DNA from: Polynucleobacter sp. UB-Piko-W3
GTDB taxonomy: Bacteria > Pseudomonadota > Gammaproteobacteria > Burkholderiales > Burkholderiaceae
DNA: 64,000 nt
Direction of reading: 5' to 3'
Assembly (NCBI RefSeq): GCF_018881635.1
Contig: NZ_JACVPY010000002.1
Location: 1,136,525 to 1,200,524 of the forward strand
In this document: positions 35,760 to 44,670 of the stretch, one piece after another
Layout of the letters: every line of letters starts with the position of its first letter
Numbering within the stretch: position 1 is the stretch's first letter
Translations under genes and position numbers: made by a program
The notes under the pieces: model-generated
What the model was told of the DNA's origin: nothing
The model's database searches: none
The model's input: the letters and a program-made list of their open reading frames with translations, nothing else

Positions 35760-36479
35760 TTAAGCCGCTACAGATAAACCATCGACCTGATGCTTTTGAA
35801 TAAAAGATGCAATGAGGCCGGATTGCTTTGCCTCTTTTACAAATTGAGTTAAAAATTCAACCCCTTGGATATTCTCCTTGGCTGTTGCCACTCCCTGCTG
35901 CACAGCCATGAATTGCCCATCCAAGACTTTAGATCCGGGTAATCTTTTGGACTCTTTTATTAAACCCGTCTTAAGTCCTGCAAGCGCATGAAGATTTTTA
36001 CTAAAGAATAGCTCGACACTTGCTTCCAAGGTATCAGCATGGACCAAGGAGGCATGCTGAATATTACGAGCTAGCCATAAATCATAGGCGCTCTTCTGAA
36101 ATGAGGCAATCTGGATACCAGGAGCATCAACAGATTCAATCGTTTTGAGTGTTGAATTTGGTGGGACTAAATAAGAAGCCTCAATTTCGACATAGGCTGG
36201 TGCAAAAGTAATTTTTTGCGCGCGATCTGGGTCAGATCCAACCAAACCAATCCCGCAGATACCGCTTGCTACTGCCTCTACCAACTCACCTTGAGTATCA
36301 AAAGGCAGTAATTGAACTTTCACATTCAATGCTGCTGCAATAGCCTTGGCCAAGTCAGGTGAGACACCATCTGGATTGCCTTGATTATCTTTTCCGGTAA
36401 CTAATAAAAAATTACCGAGATAAATGCCGGCTGTTAAAACCCCGTTGGGTGCAAGCTGATTCGCTATTTGATTACTCAT
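35760..36479 (-). CDS. Leaderless family 3-type solute-binding-fold protein
   Basis: The 239-residue protein has the amino-acid receptor (SBP_bac_3) fold: NGVLTAGIYLGNFLLVT, GVSPDLAKAIAAALNVKVQLLPFD, ASGICGIGLVGSDPDRA and QIASFQKSAYDLWLA. It has no signal peptide; the start MSNQIANQLAPNG is hydrophilic and upstream sequence does not extend it. A cytoplasmic place is implied, so it may be an enzyme or sensor using the receptor fold (cyclohexadienyl dehydratases are a known precedent) rather than a transporter part. It is the last gene after an enolase-superfamily gene (12 bp gap). Confidence 0.75.
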   Translation of the reverse strand: MSNQIANQLAPNGVLTAGIYLGNFLLVTGKDNQGNPDGVSPDLAKAIAAALNVKVQLLPFDTQGELVEAVASGICGIGLVGSDPDRAQKITFAPAYVEIEASYLVPPNSTLKTIESVDAPGIQIASFQKSAYDLWLARNIQHASLVHADTLEASVELFFSKNLHALAGLKTGLIKESKRLPGSKVLDGQFMAVQQGVATAKENIQGVEFLTQFVKEAKQSGLIASFIQKHQVDGLSVAA

Positions 36480-36491
36480 GGGATCTGTAGA

Positions 36492-37625
36492 TTAAATAAT
36501 TCGTTCACTAAATTTTTTCATTGCCGCCTCAGATAAGGTTAAGCCCAATCCAGGCTGCTCTTTTAATGTCATCATGCCATTTTTAATAATCGGCGGATCT
36601 TCAAATAACTCTGCCTGCAAGGGATCTCTCTCTGGGTCAGTAAATGCTTCCACAATACAGCCCGCAGGACTGCCTGCCACAATATGCGCATGTATGAAGC
36701 AATCATGATGAGGCGCAACTTGAACATGGTTAAGCTCACAGAGTCCCGCCATTTTTCGGCCTTCAGTAAAGCCGCCAAACATCGTGCAATCAAATTGCAG
36801 TATCTGAATTGCCTGTTCTTCAATCATGGCACGACAACCATAACTGGTCAGCTCACTCTCGCCTCCAGATAGTGGGATGCGAGTTTTATTGGAGAGCAAT
36901 TTCAAGGCTCTACGATCATCTTCCCATCTCACTGGCTCTTCAAGCCATCTTGGATTGAGAGGCTCCAATAATTGCGCGCCCTTGATAGCAGTTTCTAAAT
37001 CCCATGCACGATTCACATCAATCATGAGATCCCTTTTATCGCCAATGACTTCTCTGATAAGGGCCATGCGCTCGATATCTCTTTCCAGCGGTAAGCCACC
37101 AACCTTTGACTTGAAGCCAGTATGTCCTTGGTCTACTAATTTCTGCACCTCATCGCGCAGTTCAGCATCGTCCTTACCATCGCGATAGTATCCACAGGTG
37201 ACATAGGCAGGTACTTCACTACGAAAGCCGCCAAAAATTCTATACAAAGGCAAACCAGCAGTCTTGCCAACAATATCCCAAAGCGCAATATCAATTGCTG
37301 AGGATATTCTGATGACTGCCTCTCTTGACCAACCTTTTTCACTTGCTAGTCTGCTAGTAGTAAGCGCAAATAACTTCTTATAGACACGTTCAGGGGCCAA
37401 AGGATCTTCACCAATAATTAAATCACCAATGCCAGACTTAAATGCCTTAACAGCAAAATCAATTGGCGTATAGCTAGTAGCTAGACCGAAGCCGTCAATA
37501 CCCTCATCGGTATAAATGCGAACTAGGATCTCATTAGCGGTAGGAACAATAAAGTGGCTAACCCAATGTGGCCTACCTGATTGTGGTGCTTTAAGAGTGA
37601 AGACTTCAAGACGTGTAATTTTCAT
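36492..37625 (-). CDS. Enolase superfamily dehydratase/racemase (mandelate racemase type)
   Basis: The 377-residue protein has an N-terminal capping domain and a TIM barrel of the mandelate racemase/muconate lactonizing group. The KxK base motif is GFKSKVGG, metal ligands are the acidic residues in DVNRAWD, LEEPV and GGESE, and a C-terminal histidine base is in VAPHHDCFIHAH. Such enzymes abstract a proton alpha to a carboxylate, usually dehydrating sugar acids or racemising. Flanked by a Bug receptor and a leaderless PBP in one operon, it likely acts on an imported carboxylate. Substrate unknown. Confidence 0.88.
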   Translation of the reverse strand: MKITRLEVFTLKAPQSGRPHWVSHFIVPTANEILVRIYTDEGIDGFGLATSYTPIDFAVKAFKSGIGDLIIGEDPLAPERVYKKLFALTTSRLASEKGWSREAVIRISSAIDIALWDIVGKTAGLPLYRIFGGFRSEVPAYVTCGYYRDGKDDAELRDEVQKLVDQGHTGFKSKVGGLPLERDIERMALIREVIGDKRDLMIDVNRAWDLETAIKGAQLLEPLNPRWLEEPVRWEDDRRALKLLSNKTRIPLSGGESELTSYGCRAMIEEQAIQILQFDCTMFGGFTEGRKMAGLCELNHVQVAPHHDCFIHAHIVAGSPAGCIVEAFTDPERDPLQAELFEDPPIIKNGMMTLKEQPGLGLTLSEAAMKKFSERII

Positions 37626-37651
37626 AAATGGATTTTTAATTCAATAAAACA

Positions 37652-38641
37652 TTATTCATCAATGGAAGCGCCAGATTCAGCGATAATTTTTTTCCAGCGC
37701 ACAGATTCAACCTGAATCATTTTGGTGAAGTCCGCAGGCGATGCAGTTGGCGCAATATCCAAACCCTTTTCGCTCATGCTGTCACGAAAATCTTTGCTGT
37801 TAAGCGCCTTCTGAATATCGCTATGTAATTTGGCAACAATATCTTTGGGTGTTCCAGCAGGAGCCAAAATACCAACCCACATATCAGGATTAAAGCCTGG
37901 CACTGTATCTGCAATAGGGGGAATTTCTGGGGCTAGTGGAGATCTTGTTACTGAAGTAATTCCAAGAGCACGCAATCTTCCATCTTTTATAAGAGGTAAA
38001 GCTAAAGGCAGGCTTGAAAAGTTCATAGGAACTTGACCTGATACTGTATCCATTGCAGAGGCAGCTGCACCTTTATAGGGAACATGAACAATATTTGTTT
38101 TGGTAAGGTACTTAAACAAATCAAACAGTAGATGGTTCGGGGTGCCATTTCCAGCTGACCCATAAAACAACTCACCAGGCCTTGCCTGAGCATAAGTAAT
38201 CAACTCTTTAACTGTTTTTGGTGGGAACGAAGGATTAGTAACGAGTACATACGGAGCCCTTACGATCGGCGCTACTGGCTCGAAATCTTTTTGCGCATCA
38301 AAACCTGTATTTTTATATAAATAAGGATTGATTACTATCGTATTACCCAAAGCAAGCAACAATGTATAGCCGTCCTTAGGCGACTTCGCTACATATTGGG
38401 CTGCTATATTTCCGCCGGCACCAGGGCGGTTGTCAACAATGAAGGGCACCTTCAACATATCCGTCAATTTTTGTGCGATTGCCCTACCCGTAATATCGTT
38501 AGCGCCTCCGGGAGCCTGTGTCAAAACAAAAGTAACTTGCTTGTTCGGATAGCTTGCCGATGTCTGCGCATAGGCGTTTGGACTCAATATTAAACAGCCA
38601 GATAAGCACAAGAGCACATACTTCATCATGATACGCAGCAT
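37652..38641 (-). CDS. Bug-family (TctC) periplasmic receptor, copy 2
   Basis: The 329-residue receptor has a signal peptide (MMKYVLLCLSGCLILSPNAYA region) and the Bug blocks YPNKQVTFVLTQAPGGANDI, DNRPGAGGNIAAQYV and SPKDGYTLLLA. It lies 26 bp upstream of the enolase-superfamily gene and heads that operon. It probably binds the carboxylate used by the operon enzyme. No membrane subunits of a tripartite transporter are encoded in the window. A C-terminal SIDE-like acidic end is unremarkable. Confidence 0.91.
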   Translation of the reverse strand: MLRIMMKYVLLCLSGCLILSPNAYAQTSASYPNKQVTFVLTQAPGGANDITGRAIAQKLTDMLKVPFIVDNRPGAGGNIAAQYVAKSPKDGYTLLLALGNTIVINPYLYKNTGFDAQKDFEPVAPIVRAPYVLVTNPSFPPKTVKELITYAQARPGELFYGSAGNGTPNHLLFDLFKYLTKTNIVHVPYKGAAASAMDTVSGQVPMNFSSLPLALPLIKDGRLRALGITSVTRSPLAPEIPPIADTVPGFNPDMWVGILAPAGTPKDIVAKLHSDIQKALNSKDFRDSMSEKGLDIAPTASPADFTKMIQVESVRWKKIIAESGASIDE

Positions 38642-38713
38642 ACTGCCTCCTCATTAATCAATGTTTTACTAACTATAAGTTAGAAGTGATATTACTATTT
38701 AATACTTAATCGA

Positions 38714-39511
38714 CTATCTCACTGCATCCTTGAGCATCAACAGATCTCTATTGACCTCCTCATAAGGCATCAAGAGATTTGGAAGCTCTAGCGAGAGGAT
38801 GACATAAATCGAGATACCAATAAGCAGCGTATATAAAGAGGCTAATAACCAGTCAGTCTCATTTTTTAAGACCATCGTGTAGCCAATCAAAAAGGCGCCA
38901 ATACAGAGAAGGGCGAACAAAAACTTTAATAAGAGAGATGGAGGATGGGATTTTGTATCGATGACTCCAGCTGCAAAGGCCGTAGCCAAATTGCTGACTT
39001 GAGACGTAAGTAACCCCGTTGCAAAGGCCTTATTTTCGGAGGATGTATTCAAAGTTGCCTGTGTGACGTCCTCCTGAATCTTTCTAGTTGCTGCCATAAT
39101 TTTTGCTCCCCCAGCATCTATATCAGACATGGCTATGAGATTTTTATATGCCGTGAGTCGTGCATCCAACAAATCATCGAGAGATTTTTTAACGACTACT
39201 TGATCATTTTTGTTTAGATACTTTAGCGAGCCATAAACCTGTTGAAGTGTTTGCGCTTGAACTCGAATAGCATCCATACGATCCACATATCTCGATGCAG
39301 ATCCAGAGAATGTAAAACCTAGAACCAAAGCAGAGAGGCCAAAAATGGCCGCCGCTAAAGAGTCTCTAATGACAGCTCCACTCTCGCCATACTTTTTTAG
39401 TCGATAGAGCCCAACAGACCAGCCAATGGCAGTGAAAATAATAATCGCAATGATTAAACCAAAAGGAACATACTGAGCTATGTGCAAATTTGATTCAAAA
39501 AATGAGTGCAT
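38714..39511 (-). CDS. DUF4239-like membrane protein
   Basis: The 265-residue protein has four hydrophobic segments: two near the N-terminus (about 16-34 and 52-72, with LAAAIFGLSALVLGFTFSGS) and two near the C-terminus (about 195-215 and 222-245). A helical soluble part of about 110 residues lies between them. The pattern and the LGFTFSGSASRY segment fit the DUF4239 (bestrophin-like) family, whose function is not established. It stands alone between the Bug operon and a GST gene. Confidence 0.65.
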   Translation of the reverse strand: MHSFFESNLHIAQYVPFGLIIAIIIFTAIGWSVGLYRLKKYGESGAVIRDSLAAAIFGLSALVLGFTFSGSASRYVDRMDAIRVQAQTLQQVYGSLKYLNKNDQVVVKKSLDDLLDARLTAYKNLIAMSDIDAGGAKIMAATRKIQEDVTQATLNTSSENKAFATGLLTSQVSNLATAFAAGVIDTKSHPPSLLLKFLFALLCIGAFLIGYTMVLKNETDWLLASLYTLLIGISIYVILSLELPNLLMPYEEVNRDLLMLKDAVR

Positions 39512-39587
39512 AGAAATCTGCCTTTTAAAAGATACTTACATTCTAAGCATTTAGTGGGCTAAAGATGGAAAAATCTGAAGCACTGAA

Positions 39588-40220
39588 TCAATCTCTCCAG
39601 GCGGGATGTTTATCCATGACCGAAAGAAATAGCTTGGACTCAATCTGTCGGCGTAACCATTTTTGAATATGGGGGATGGGTAATAGCTCAAACTTTTGCT
39701 GGTCAACCATGGAAAATTGTCGAATAAATGGAAAAATAGCCACATCAACCCAAGTCATTCTGCCGCCCAGTAAATATTCGCTAGATCCTAGCGCGCGCTC
39801 CATGGGCTCCAACATCAACTCCATTACATCAGCTAGAACTGCTACTTGATTTAATTGGGGGTATCGATTGGGATATTTGTATTGGTCTAATAAACCCTTA
39901 AATACTTCGTCATTTTTCTCAATCCATGTCTTGGCGATATTCTCATCAAGCATGTTCCAACCATCTGGATCGGAAACCTTTAATGCCCAGCACATGATAT
40001 CTAAGCTTTGGTCTAGAACAAGTCCATCCACATATAAAACAGGAACAGTGCCTTTGGGCGATAGATCTAACATCGATTGCGGCTTATTTCGGAGTTCAAT
40101 CTCTCGATACTCAAACTGAATGCCTGCATATTGCAGCGCCATCCTAGCCCTCATGGCATAGGGGCACCTCCGGTAGGTATACAAAATTGGCGTCATCGTT
40201 TGATTACTGAAAGCTAGCAT
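39588..40220 (-). CDS. Glutathione S-transferase
   Basis: The 210-residue protein has an N-terminal thioredoxin fold with YRRCPYAMRARMALQYAG, carrying a CPxA-type active cysteine as in Omega/Beta-like GSTs and glutaredoxin 2, the cis-proline block KGTVPVLYVDG and DQSLDIMCW, then an all-helical C-terminal domain. ATG 40220 gives MLAFSNQT...; ATG 40196 (MTPILYTYRRCPY) is an equally good start. It is divergent from oxyR (about 207 bp between), so redox-responsive control is possible but not shown. Confidence 0.87.
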   Translation of the reverse strand: MLAFSNQTMTPILYTYRRCPYAMRARMALQYAGIQFEYREIELRNKPQSMLDLSPKGTVPVLYVDGLVLDQSLDIMCWALKVSDPDGWNMLDENIAKTWIEKNDEVFKGLLDQYKYPNRYPQLNQVAVLADVMELMLEPMERALGSSEYLLGGRMTWVDVAIFPFIRQFSMVDQQKFELLPIPHIQKWLRRQIESKLFLSVMDKHPAWRD

Positions 40221-40427
40221 TAGACGATTTCAATACAAGTATCGATTTTTTTAATCTACCCAACCGACCCTCCTCTATACTGAGATTTCTAAATAAAATG
40301 ACTAGCTAAGACGGAACTAAGCGAGAATTTTCCTCGATTTAGGTGCTCACAAAGACTGATAGTGCACCAAGACTTAATTGAAGTAAATTCTGCGGAGAAT
40401 TCCTAACAGCATCATAATATTCCCTAT

Positions 40428-41354
40428 ATGACACTGACAGAATTACGCTATATCGTCGCAGTTGCTCGTGAACGCCACTTTGGTAGAGCAGCGGATGCTT
40501 GCTTTGTTTCTCAGCCAACTCTATCGGTGGCAGTTAGAAAGCTAGAGGAAGAGCTTAATACACAAATTTTTGAGAGAACCAACACTGAAGTTTCGATGAC
40601 CAGCCTAGGCGCGCTCATTGTTGATCAAGCTCAACGGGTGCTGGAAGAGGCAAATTCTTTAAAACATCTGGCTATGCATGGACAAGACCCTCTATCTGGT
40701 CCATTGCGACTCGGCGCAATTTATACCATTGCGCCCTACTTACTTCCAAGCTTGGTGATAATTGCAAGAAAGCGATTGCCCAATGTACCTTTATTTTTAG
40801 AGGAAAACTTTACGGTTCGTTTGCTGGAGATACTGCGCCAAGGAGCACTAGATTGCCTAGTTCTAGCAGAGCCCTTTGCAAGCGCTGGTTTAAACCAAAT
40901 TGATTTATATGACGAACCATTTTTGGTTGCCGTACCTAAGGGTCATCCTTGGGAGTTCCGCACTTCGATACCGCACCGCGAGCTCAAGGAGCAAAATACT
41001 TTATTGCTGGGAACCGGTAATTGCTTTCGAGATCATGTCTTGGGAGTTTGTCCTGAATTAAACCGCTTTGGCTCAGGCGCTACTCTTGGCGAACAACGCA
41101 GCTTTGAGGGATCTTCCCTAGAAACCATTCGGCAAATGGTAGCGAGCGGCATTGGTATTTCAGTTATGCCTCGCACTTCCGTTGCAGATCCAGAAGCTGC
41201 AGATCAGCTTATTCGGTATATCCCTTTTGAGGACCCCATACCAACTAGAAGAATCTGTCTTGTCTGGCGCAAGAACTTTCCCCGTGCTGCTGCAATGGAG
41301 GAATTAGCCAAAGTCATCCGTGAATCCGCTCTACCGGGGGTTACCTACCTTTAG
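40428..41354 (+). CDS. oxyR: Hydrogen peroxide sensor OxyR
   Basis: The 308-residue LysR protein has the OxyR helix-turn-helix (TELRYIVAVARERHFGRAAD, then VSQPTLSVAVRKLEEEL) and both redox cysteines: C199 and C208 in GTGNCFRDHVLGVCPEL, the same numbering and spacing as E. coli. Peroxide oxidises this pair to a disulfide and switches promoter binding. It is next to, and convergent with, DUF3501 and Fe-S genes that pair with rubrerythrin, a peroxide-reduction group, which supports a local peroxide regulon. Confidence 0.93.
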   Translation: MTLTELRYIVAVARERHFGRAADACFVSQPTLSVAVRKLEEELNTQIFERTNTEVSMTSLGALIVDQAQRVLEEANSLKHLAMHGQDPLSGPLRLGAIYTIAPYLLPSLVIIARKRLPNVPLFLEENFTVRLLEILRQGALDCLVLAEPFASAGLNQIDLYDEPFLVAVPKGHPWEFRTSIPHRELKEQNTLLLGTGNCFRDHVLGVCPELNRFGSGATLGEQRSFEGSSLETIRQMVASGIGISVMPRTSVADPEAADQLIRYIPFEDPIPTRRICLVWRKNFPRAAAMEELAKVIRESALPGVTYL

Positions 41355-41365
41355 AGCGGACTGTA

Positions 41366-41950
41366 CTAGCTTAAGTCAGAAACTAAAGATGCCAAGGTTT
41401 CTAGTGGCAAGGTTTCAACATGCATTGGGTATCCCTTGTGATCGCAACCTACCATTAATTGAGCGCCGGCTTTCAGAGCTCTCTTCATATCACTAGTCAG
41501 ATCAAAACGCATAAAGTGCACTGCTGATGTTTTCTCAGCAGTAGAACGCTCTAAATCTTCATCGGCAATGGCATAGAGGCGCGGCTGACCTTCTACTTCA
41601 ATAAAGATCTGATGCTCAATACCTACTAATTTGGCAAGTGCGACTTTACGATCAGCTTCATTAGGATATTCAATCATCATCGTTGCCTTGAAGTCAGAGC
41701 CTCCTGGAACTAAGGGGTTATAAGCATTCAACTCATCCTCAATGCCCTCTTCCTCAAAGGTCTTTTCGACGCGCAACATTTCTTGTATCTGATAACGCAT
41801 TAAAAATTCATTCTCAAAAATCATCGTTACATGATCACCAAGGTGGACAGTGCGTAAACGACGCTCTTGAATTGCCTTCTCACGAAAAGCAGGACGCTCT
41901 TTGTGATAAGCCTCAAGACTCAGAAGGCTATCGCGTGTAATAGTTGCCAT
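41366..41950 (-). CDS. DUF3501 family protein
   Basis: The 194-residue cytoplasmic protein fits DUF3501: the start ITRDSLLSLEAYHKERPAFREKAI, VHLGDHVTMIFENE and the later TSAVHFMRFDL are family features. Function is not established, but DUF3501 genes repeatedly occur with a CCG-domain Fe-S protein and rubrerythrin, as here. It follows the Fe-S gene by 35 bp on the minus strand. A role in the same peroxide or iron-sulfur process is inferred from that context only. Confidence 0.82.
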   Translation of the reverse strand: MATITRDSLLSLEAYHKERPAFREKAIQERRLRTVHLGDHVTMIFENEFLMRYQIQEMLRVEKTFEEEGIEDELNAYNPLVPGGSDFKATMMIEYPNEADRKVALAKLVGIEHQIFIEVEGQPRLYAIADEDLERSTAEKTSAVHFMRFDLTSDMKRALKAGAQLMVGCDHKGYPMHVETLPLETLASLVSDLS

Positions 41951-41985
41951 ACTTTAATAATTCCTTTTTATATTGATAGTGTTAC

Positions 41986-43323
41986 TTACAGACCGTATGC
42001 CTTAGCAAGCAAAGTGAGTGGATGCGCCATTTCTGATTTTGGCAATCCCAACTCTTCCATGCCTTGCTCAATATGATGACCGGCAAGCTGACAATCCGAG
42101 CTAATGTAATTGGGCTCTTCCTCAGCCATTCTTTTGAAAACAGGTTTACCAATCTTCATCGCTGTTTCATGAAATTCTTTTTTGACACCCCAAGTACCAG
42201 AGTGGCCAGAACAACGTTCGACCACATTAACTTCCGTACCAGGAATGAGCTTTAGAGTTTCAGCGGTCTTCTGTCCGACGTTTTGCACACGGGAGTGACA
42301 AGCCATGTGATAGCTAACGTGACCAAGCTCTTTACTGAAATCTTTTTTAAGCAGCCCATCAGAGTTGCGTGCCATAAAGTATTCAAATGGATCCCACATC
42401 GCATCTTTAACTAATTGTGTATCAGCGCATTCAGGGAACATCAGTGGTAGCTCTTGCTTGAACATCAAGGTACAGGAAGGAATTGGCGTCACAATCGCAT
42501 ATCCTTCACGCGCTAATTTAGCTAATTTAGGAATATTCTTTTCCTTATTCTCTGCCACCGACTCTAAGTCGCCGAGCTCTAGCTTTGGCATGCCGCAACA
42601 TGCTTCCTTATCTACCAATTCATATGGAATTTGATTGTGATTCAGAACCTTAATGAGATCTTGACCAATTCCTGGCTCGTTGTAATTAATGTAACAAGTG
42701 GCGTAGATAGCTACCTTGCCTGGCGTCTTTGTGCCATCAACCACAGGCCATGCGTCTGACTTCTTAGCCAACTGCGGGAAAGTCTTAGGAGCATATTCAG
42801 GAATCCAAGCATTCTTATCAACTCCCAAAGCGCCTTCCATCACCAAGCGCGCAAGTCCAGTGCTATTAACTGCATTCACTGCCTGCGTAACAATCGGAAT
42901 TCCAGCGAAGTGCCCAAGCTTGTCTGTAGAGGAAAGCAACTTATCGCGGAATGTTGCTTTGTCATCTTTAAAATTAACCGCCTTTGCACGCAGCATCAAA
43001 TGCGGGAAATCGATATTCCAAGGATGTGGTGGTACGTAAGGGCACTTCGTCATATAGCAAACATCGCAGAGGTAGCACTGATCGACTACCTTCTGATAGT
43101 CAGCTTTATCAACCTGCTCCATCTCCAGATCTTCAGTAGCATCAACTAAGTCAAAAAGAGTCGGAAATGATCCACAAAGACTCACGCAACGACGACAGCC
43201 ATGGCACAGGTCAAAGACCCGCTCCATTTCGGCCTCTAAATTGGCCTTGTCATAAAACTGGGGATTTTTCCAATCCAAGGGGTGTCTTGTTGGAGCCTCT
43301 AGACTGCCTTCACGTGTTGTCAT
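41986..43323 (-). CDS. Fe-S protein with CCG domains (GlpC/HdrD-like)
   Basis: The 445-residue protein has two 4Fe-4S motifs near residues 40-115 (CHGCRRCVSLCGSFP and CYLCDVCYMTKCPYVPPHP), then two cysteine-rich domains: ATCYINYNEPGIG with ACCGMPKLE, and MACHSRVQNVG with ERCSGHSGTWG. The second CCG motif is altered to CSG. This architecture passes electrons between donors and thiol/disulfide or flavin centres. With rubrerythrin on one side and DUF3501/oxyR on the other it may deliver electrons for peroxide reduction (inference). First gene of a two-gene operon. Confidence 0.86.
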   Translation of the reverse strand: MTTREGSLEAPTRHPLDWKNPQFYDKANLEAEMERVFDLCHGCRRCVSLCGSFPTLFDLVDATEDLEMEQVDKADYQKVVDQCYLCDVCYMTKCPYVPPHPWNIDFPHLMLRAKAVNFKDDKATFRDKLLSSTDKLGHFAGIPIVTQAVNAVNSTGLARLVMEGALGVDKNAWIPEYAPKTFPQLAKKSDAWPVVDGTKTPGKVAIYATCYINYNEPGIGQDLIKVLNHNQIPYELVDKEACCGMPKLELGDLESVAENKEKNIPKLAKLAREGYAIVTPIPSCTLMFKQELPLMFPECADTQLVKDAMWDPFEYFMARNSDGLLKKDFSKELGHVSYHMACHSRVQNVGQKTAETLKLIPGTEVNVVERCSGHSGTWGVKKEFHETAMKIGKPVFKRMAEEEPNYISSDCQLAGHHIEQGMEELGLPKSEMAHPLTLLAKAYGL

Positions 43324-43399
43324 ATTCGTTCTCTAATGTTTTTTTGCATGGGCTATGCAACTCAATGGCGCTAGTGTATGACCCAAAGATTCGATAGTA

Positions 43400-43421
43400 A
43401 AATTGTATTAATTAACAATTT
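43400..43421. repeat. Inverted repeat AAATTGT-N8-ACAATTT
   Basis: Seven-base arms (43400-43406 and 43415-43421) are exact reverse complements around ATTAATTA. The repeat lies 77 bp upstream of the Fe-S gene start, a position suited to an operator. The regulator is unknown. Confidence 0.45.
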
Positions 43422-43483
43422 CAATAGGAAATAACTAAATACACGGAAATCTGGGGGTAAATTCGGTCTAAACCCCAAGAAAA

Positions 43484-43508
43484 CCTCAAATGGAAGCTTC
43501 ATTTGAGG
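43484..43508. repeat. Inverted repeat CCTCAAATG-N7-CATTTGAGG
   Basis: Nine-base perfect arms flank GAAGCTT. It could be an operator or a hairpin; it lacks a T-run on either strand, so it is not a typical terminator. It lies about mid-way between the divergent genes. Confidence 0.5.
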
Positions 43509-43700
43509 ATATACCCTCCAAAATCGCCTGTTTCATGTAGTTAAGGTGTTTTATTTTATTAATTGAAATATCTATATCAGTTGTTTTTAACTATCAAGAC
43601 AATACAAAAATACGATTATTCAGGCCGGCAATTTTGTCCATAATGAGTCCGTGGTGATGTTTTCACCCCTATTTCAACAACCCATTCTTAGGAGTCATAA

Positions 43701-44138
43701 ATGGCTAAAACCGTAAAAGGTACAAAGACAGAACAGTCTTTGAAAGAAGCATTTGCTGGTGAATCACAGGCAAACCGTCGCTATCTCTATTTCGCGAACC
43801 AGGCTGACATTGCTGGTGCAAACGATGTAGCAGCAGTATTTCGTTCAACAGCGGAAGGCGAAACAGGCCACGCTCACGGTCACATGGAGTATTTGATCGA
43901 AGGCGGTGCAGGCGAGCCAGGTACTGGTATGCCAGCTAAGACAGTTGCCGAAGCATTGCAAGCAGCTATCGCCGGCGAAACTCATGAGTACACAGACATG
44001 TACCCAGGCATGGCTAAGACAGCACGCGATGAAGGCTTTGACGAAATCGCTGATTGGTTTGAAACATTAGCAAAGGCTGAACGTAGCCACGCTAATAAGT
44101 TCACCAAGACTTTAGAAGCGCATTTAGCAAACGTTTAA
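43701..44138 (+). CDS. Rubrerythrin (erythrin type, no rubredoxin domain)
   Basis: The 145-residue ferritin-like di-iron protein has four helices with the ligand glutamates in [44 protein letters not shown] and [11 protein letters not shown]. The C-terminal rubredoxin domain of classical rubrerythrin is absent, so electrons must come from a separate partner; the divergent Fe-S protein is a candidate. Rubrerythrins reduce hydrogen peroxide in the cytoplasm. A strong ribosome site precedes the ATG and a bidirectional terminator follows 22 bp after the stop. Confidence 0.93.
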   Translation: MAKTVKGTKTEQSLKEAFAGESQANRRYLYFANQADIAGANDVAAVFRSTAEGETGHAHGHMEYLIEGGAGEPGTGMPAKTVAEALQAAIAGETHEYTDMYPGMAKTARDEGFDEIADWFETLAKAERSHANKFTKTLEAHLANV

Positions 44139-44160
44139 TAATTGTTTGTTGTACCAAATA

Positions 44161-44187
44161 AAAAAGACTGCCTAGGCAGTCTTTTTT
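44161..44187. terminator. Bidirectional rho-independent terminator
   Basis: AGACTGCC/TAGGCAGTCT forms a perfect palindrome (AGACTGCCTAGGCAGTCT, 44165-44182) flanked by A5 on the left and T6 on the right. It can end transcripts of rubrerythrin (+) and of the thioesterase operon (-). Confidence 0.9.
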
Positions 44188-44223
44188 ATTTATTGAGGTC
44201 ACTGAGTGAAGCAACTGAACAAC

Positions 44224-44670
44224 TCAGCTATCTTTTAAAAGCCCCTGCAATACTTCACGTACCTTCTGCGGAATCGGTGTGGATTGATTGCTCAATCGAT
44301 CTACATACACGTGCACAAAGTAACCTACTGCACAAGCAACATCCTCATGATTTTTAAAGATAGCAACCTCATATCTAGCGCTGCTATTACCTAAGTGAGT
44401 GACTTTCAATCCCACATGAATTAAATCAGGATAAACAATTGGGGCAAAGTATTGGCATTGGGTTTCAACAACCAAGCCTATTTCTTTGCTATTTTGGAGA
44501 TCTAAAACATCATGCTCAATCAAATAACGATTGACTGCTGTATCGAAGAATGAGTAGTACACCGCATTATTAATATGACCATACACATCGTTGTCATTCC
44601 ACCTCGAATGAACTTCTTCAAACGCTACAAAATCTGCGCGAGTTGGCGGTGGGGATTTTTGATGACTCAT
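44224..44670 (-). CDS. Acyl-CoA thioesterase (4HBT hot-dog family)
   Basis: The 148-residue hot-dog protein has the 4-hydroxybenzoyl-CoA thioesterase type motif RWNDNDVYGHINNAVYYSFFDTA near residues 24-46, with the catalytic aspartate position usual for the YbgC/4HBT group, and the VETQCQYFAPIVYPD strand. It hydrolyses an acyl-CoA of unknown identity. Its start overlaps the stop of the Fe-alcohol dehydrogenase gene by four bases (44667-44670), so the pair is translationally coupled. Confidence 0.88.
   Translation of the reverse strand: MSHQKSPPPTRADFVAFEEVHSRWNDNDVYGHINNAVYYSFFDTAVNRYLIEHDVLDLQNSKEIGLVVETQCQYFAPIVYPDLIHVGLKVTHLGNSSARYEVAIFKNHEDVACAVGYFVHVYVDRLSNQSTPIPQKVREVLQGLLKDS

Larger units (their letters stand above)
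43324..43700. other. 377-bp divergent regulatory region between Fe-S gene and rubrerythrin
   Basis: The stretch holds no convincing ORF. It contains two inverted repeats (43400-43421 and 43484-43508), AT-rich DNA around 43550-43600 and a good ribosome site (AGGAG at 43690-43694) six bases before the rubrerythrin ATG. No full OxyR site (four ATAG/CTAT-type half sites at 11-bp spacing) could be made out. Confidence 0.6.

Noticed and set aside
42716-43039. Long antisense open frame opposite the Fe-S gene
   Set aside because: It is the shadow of a strongly conserved coding sequence and shows no family features or ribosome site.
43561-43600. OxyR binding site before rubrerythrin
   Set aside because: CTAT occurs at 43572 and 43591, but spacing is 19 bp and no ATAG half sites stand at the required 11-bp steps.
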